Source: Streptomyces roseifaciens
GTDB lineage: Bacteria > Actinomycetota > Actinomycetes > Streptomycetales > Streptomycetaceae
NCBI RefSeq assembly: GCF_001445655.1
Contig: NZ_LNBE01000003.1
Coordinates: 1,408,530-1,472,529 of the forward strand
Reading direction: 5' to 3'
DNA: 64,000 bases
The notes under the pieces are model-generated. The model was not told the origin of the DNA. It worked only from the letters and a program-made list of their open reading frames with translations, and made no database searches. Below, piece after piece: positions 61,293-64,000 of the stretch. The stretch's first letter is position 1; each line of letters begins with the position of its first letter. A program made the translations under genes and the position numbers.

Positions 61293-61724
61293 TCAGAACC
61301 ATGGAGCTGCTGCCTCCCGCAGTGCCCTGACGCCCTCGGCGAGCGACGCCGCCGAGGCCAGGGCCCCGGTCACCGCGTACACCGCCCGCTGGATCCGACC
61401 CCGCGCCGGCTCGTCGGCCGTCGGCAGCGCGTCGTCCACCTCGTCCAGCGCGGACTGCGCGGCTTGAAGGGCGGGTGACGGCAGGGGCGCGCTGCCGGCC
61501 GGCAGGGACGCGAGCTGGGCGCGCAGGGCCTCCACGGCCTGCCGCAGCTCCCGTACCTCGGCGGACTCCTCCTTCCGGCCACCGGATCCCGCCGCGTGGT
61601 GGACGTACTCCGCCCGGGCGTGGTCACCGGTCTGCGCGTTGCCGCTGAAGGTGCCGTGGATGACGATGCCGCGCGCGTGGTCCCGCGGCTCGTCCCCGTT
61701 CCCGTCCTGCTGTGTGGAGGTCAT
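61293..61724 (-). CDS. Hypothetical protein with N-terminal GNAQTGD motif
   Basis: 143 residues from ATG 61724. The N-terminus has IVIHGTFSGNAQTGDHARAEYVHHA, the rest is predicted helical (EVRELRQAVEALRAQLASL) with Ala/Leu-rich stretches. It follows the 605-aa membrane protein by 4 bp, whose C-terminus carries a matching motif, so they are made together. Not assigned to a family. Confidence 0.65.
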   Translation of the reverse strand: MTSTQQDGNGDEPRDHARGIVIHGTFSGNAQTGDHARAEYVHHAAGSGGRKEESAEVRELRQAVEALRAQLASLPAGSAPLPSPALQAAQSALDEVDDALPTADEPARGRIQRAVYAVTGALASAASLAEGVRALREAAAPWF

Positions 61725-61728
61725 CGCG

Positions 61729-63546
61729 TCAACTCCCTGAAGAAGCGCCGCCGGGGCTCGGGCCGACGTGGGGCTGGGGGGTGGTGACGGTCTGGTGCGT
61801 GGCGTTCGCGCCGTCACCCGTCTGGACGTTCCCGGTGACCGTTCCGTGCACGTGCACCGAGCGGTCGAAGACGACGTTGGCGCGCGCGTCGTACTCGTCC
61901 GTGCGGTATCCCGCGTCCCGCAGGCTGCCGCGCACCGCCGTCAGCGTGCGGGTCTTGATGCTCTTGAGGAACCGCTGGGCGTCCATCTCCTGGAACAGCT
62001 GCTGGTACTCGGGCTCCGCGGCCAGCTCCCGGACCGAGTACCGGGGCCCGTGGTCGACCACGCGGTCGGTGCGGCACATCCGCCCGTACCAGTTCCGGTT
62101 CCGCGCGGTGCGCGAGGCCGTCCGCGGGATGGCGACGAGGTCGCGCGGGGCGTCCCCGGCCAGCCGGAAGGCGGCCGCCAGGGCGTGGCCCGCCAGGGAG
62201 AGCCAGTCCCCGGCGTCGGACGGCGGCATCATCTTGTCGATCTCGTGGTACGCGCGGGCGATCGGCGGCAGCAGGAAGGCCCGGGACTCCAGGAACAGCA
62301 GACCGCCCTGCAGCTGCACCCGGCTGAAGACGGTGAGGACGACCTCGTCCTCCCAGCTGCCCACCCGGGTCGTCAGGTAGTGCCGCAGCCGTTCCTCGGC
62401 GGCCAGGTCCAGGCTGTCCGGCCACCACGTCGGGGGAGCCGGCACGCCCGGCGCGAGCCGCAGCCGTTCGGCGGCCGAGCGCCGGGCGAACGGCGCCATG
62501 CGCGCGAACGCCGTGCCGGGCCCGGTGCCGCTCCAGTCCGCGGCCGGGCCCAGTCTCAGACCGCCCTTCATCACGTAGTCGTCCACGTGGATGCCGTGCA
62601 GCCGGTCGCCGGGGTAGTCCCCGCCCGCGCCGAGCCGCAGGAGTTCGGCCCGGATGCGGGCGTGCACCGCGGGGACGGTGAAGCCGGCGGCGTCGGGTGC
62701 GGCACCGGGGCCCGCAGGGGCGGCCCCGGGCTGCGCGAAGCGGAGCGTGGGCACGGTCGCGCCCCTCCGGGGGATCAACTCGATCGCGAAGGACCAGGAG
62801 TCCACCTCGACCCCCGCTCCCACGAAGGGCGCGTAGTCGCTGTAGATGACGTCGGGGTCGGCCTGCTGGCGCCGCAGCTGTGCGATGCGGGCCGCGGTGG
62901 AGCCCTGCCCGTCGGGGTGCTCCGGGGCCCGGCCGGTGGCGAGGAGGTGCAGCAGGGACATCCTGAGGTACGTGTCCACTGTCGCGATCGCCGCCCAGAG
63001 GGCGAAGAGCAGGAGTGCGGCCGGGAGATGAGGCCACACGGCTTCGGACAGCAGCGGGCCGACCCCGCTCAGGAGCCGGGCGCCGAGGAAGACGACGATC
63101 GCCAGCCCGATGATCCCCGTCAGCAGGCGCGTGACAGGGCCTGACCGGTCGCGCCCCGCCGTGCCGGTGCCGCGCTCCGTGGCACCCGCCATCGCGCGGG
63201 CCGCGAGCTGGAAGAGGCGTACGACCAGCACCAGGCCGACGCACAGGAACACGCCCGCCGCGTCGACCGGGAGCAGGAGCACCGGAACGGCGAGCATCAG
63301 CGCCCCGCGGAGCGTGGCCCGGCGCCGTGCCACGAAGCACTCCTTGAGCACCGCCACGAGGTCCACCCCGTAGGCGGGCGGAGGGACGCGGTACGGGTTC
63401 TCGGCGAGCTCCGCGATCACCGCGTCGCGGAAGTCACGGTCGAGGTGGGCCGCGCCGCGCAGGTAGGCGGTGGCGTCACCGGGGCGGCTGCCCGCCTGCG
63501 CCTCGATGAGCTGGCGGAGCGGGCTCTGGGGATCCTGCTGGCTCAT
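61729..63546 (-). CDS. Large multi-pass membrane protein with C-terminal GNVQTGD motif
   Basis: 605 residues. Four membrane spans lie between about residues 75 and 205, followed by a large soluble domain with FAIELIPRRG and VVLTVFSRVQLQGGLLFLES. Near the C-terminus, HVHGTVTGNVQTGDGANATHQ resembles short interaction motifs seen in actinobacterial effector/NTPase systems. The next gene downstream, 4 bp away, repeats the motif. Function unknown; a membrane-associated signalling role is inferred. Confidence 0.65.
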   Translation of the reverse strand: MSQQDPQSPLRQLIEAQAGSRPGDATAYLRGAAHLDRDFRDAVIAELAENPYRVPPPAYGVDLVAVLKECFVARRRATLRGALMLAVPVLLLPVDAAGVFLCVGLVLVVRLFQLAARAMAGATERGTGTAGRDRSGPVTRLLTGIIGLAIVVFLGARLLSGVGPLLSEAVWPHLPAALLLFALWAAIATVDTYLRMSLLHLLATGRAPEHPDGQGSTAARIAQLRRQQADPDVIYSDYAPFVGAGVEVDSWSFAIELIPRRGATVPTLRFAQPGAAPAGPGAAPDAAGFTVPAVHARIRAELLRLGAGGDYPGDRLHGIHVDDYVMKGGLRLGPAADWSGTGPGTAFARMAPFARRSAAERLRLAPGVPAPPTWWPDSLDLAAEERLRHYLTTRVGSWEDEVVLTVFSRVQLQGGLLFLESRAFLLPPIARAYHEIDKMMPPSDAGDWLSLAGHALAAAFRLAGDAPRDLVAIPRTASRTARNRNWYGRMCRTDRVVDHGPRYSVRELAAEPEYQQLFQEMDAQRFLKSIKTRTLTAVRGSLRDAGYRTDEYDARANVVFDRSVHVHGTVTGNVQTGDGANATHQTVTTPQPHVGPSPGGASSGS

Positions 63547-63645
63547 CGTCGGGAAGACCCTTCCGTCGGGGTGGACAGGGGTGAGATGGCTGGAGGAAGG
63601 AGGCTGGAGGAAGGAGGGTGCGGACGGAGGCGGGCTGCCGGACCG

Positions 63646-64000
63646 TCAGATACGGGTGTGGTCGCGTACCTGCAGCCCGTACCGGCCGGCGATCGGCGCC
63701 CACCTCCGCAGGAACTCCTGCTTGGCCTGCGTCGCGAGGCCGCTGCTCGCCACCCCGCGGTCGTACGCGGAGCCGTGGGGAACGCTGCCGGAGGAGCAGC
63801 CCGCGGCGTCCTGCGCCCACCGGGCGAACGCGCGGTCGGCCTCCGCCGAGCGCCGCCAGGCGGTCCGCAGCTCCTCCGCTGCGGCGCGGCCGCCCTCGAT
63901 GTCCTGCACGGCGATACGCGACAGGTCCTCGATCAGCCCGTCGCGCCGGACGGCGGCCGCGTCCAGATCGGCCCCGGCCGCTGCGACGGCCGCACCGGAG
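63646..64000 (-). CDS. Hypothetical protein, 5' end beyond window
   Basis: The frame is open from 64000 to the stop at 63646. The visible 117 residues are Ala/Arg/Glu-rich and mostly helical (coiled-coil-like), ending ATQAKQEFLRRWAPIAGRYGLQV. It precedes the 605-aa membrane protein in the same orientation, 99 bp apart, so it may be the first gene of that unit. Family not recognised. Confidence 0.55.
   Translation of the reverse strand, partial: SGAAVAAAGADLDAAAVRRDGLIEDLSRIAVQDIEGGRAAAEELRTAWRRSAEADRAFARWAQDAAGCSSGSVPHGSAYDRGVASSGLATQAKQEFLRRWAPIAGRYGLQVRDHTRI

Overview
The window is very high in G+C, with strongly G/C-biased third codon positions, frequent GTG starts, two rare TTA codons in one transporter gene, a SARP regulator, a DasR/chitinase-type operator and a tRNA-Ala gene that lacks an encoded CCA. 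This fits a Streptomyces or close relative, probably an accessory-rich chromosomal stretch. No phage, transposase, integrase or CRISPR array was seen.

Left part (1-28 kb). This holds a truncated CHAT-protease/STAND NTPase gene, a B12-type radical SAM protein divergent from an MFS exporter, a PadR regulator with an 18-bp palindromic operator overlapping a glycosidase-like gene, and a cation efflux gene. Next come an amidohydrolase, a secreted I36 inhibitor, a CPBP protease divergent from a two-component system, a PAP2 membrane protein, a GNAT, and the divergent Ohr/OhrR pair with its operator. An EF-hand protein, a membrane-anchored caspase-like protease coupled to an EACC1 partner, a divergent LysR/MFS pair, a barstar-domain protein beside an ABC-F ATPase relic, a PP2C phosphatase and an NCS1 permease follow.

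Middle part (28-42 kb). A tRNA-Ala with a strong terminator and a ChaA-type antiporter precede a compact terpenoid locus: class I terpene synthase, Rieske oxygenase, class II cyclase, IclR regulator and P450. Both cyclases carry altered signature motifs. After it come a GH18 chitinase with an operator and promoter, a DUF4097 gene with a cluster of inverted and direct operator-like repeats, an S9 peptidase with a 10-codon upstream ORF, a secreted protein and a VOC protein.

Right part (42-64 kb). A large SARP/NB-ARC/TPR activator is followed by two 11-bp direct repeats, the spacing expected of a SARP operator, and then by a seven-gene operon. Its products are an isocyanide synthase (PvcA type), an Fe/2OG oxygenase (PvcB type), an HpaB/PvcC flavin monooxygenase, an AsnB-type amidotransferase, a quinone oxidoreductase, an HpaD-type extradiol ring-cleaving dioxygenase and an HpaC-type flavin reductase. 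I infer that it makes an isocyanide whose tyrosine-derived catechol ring is cleaved and further remodelled. I know of no described pathway with this gene set, and it is the best candidate for an undescribed system here. The remainder holds an OLD-like ATPase, an M6 protease, small secreted proteins, a broken and an intact universal stress gene, a class A beta-lactamase, a DUF3515 protein and a three-gene unit whose members share a GNxQTGD motif.
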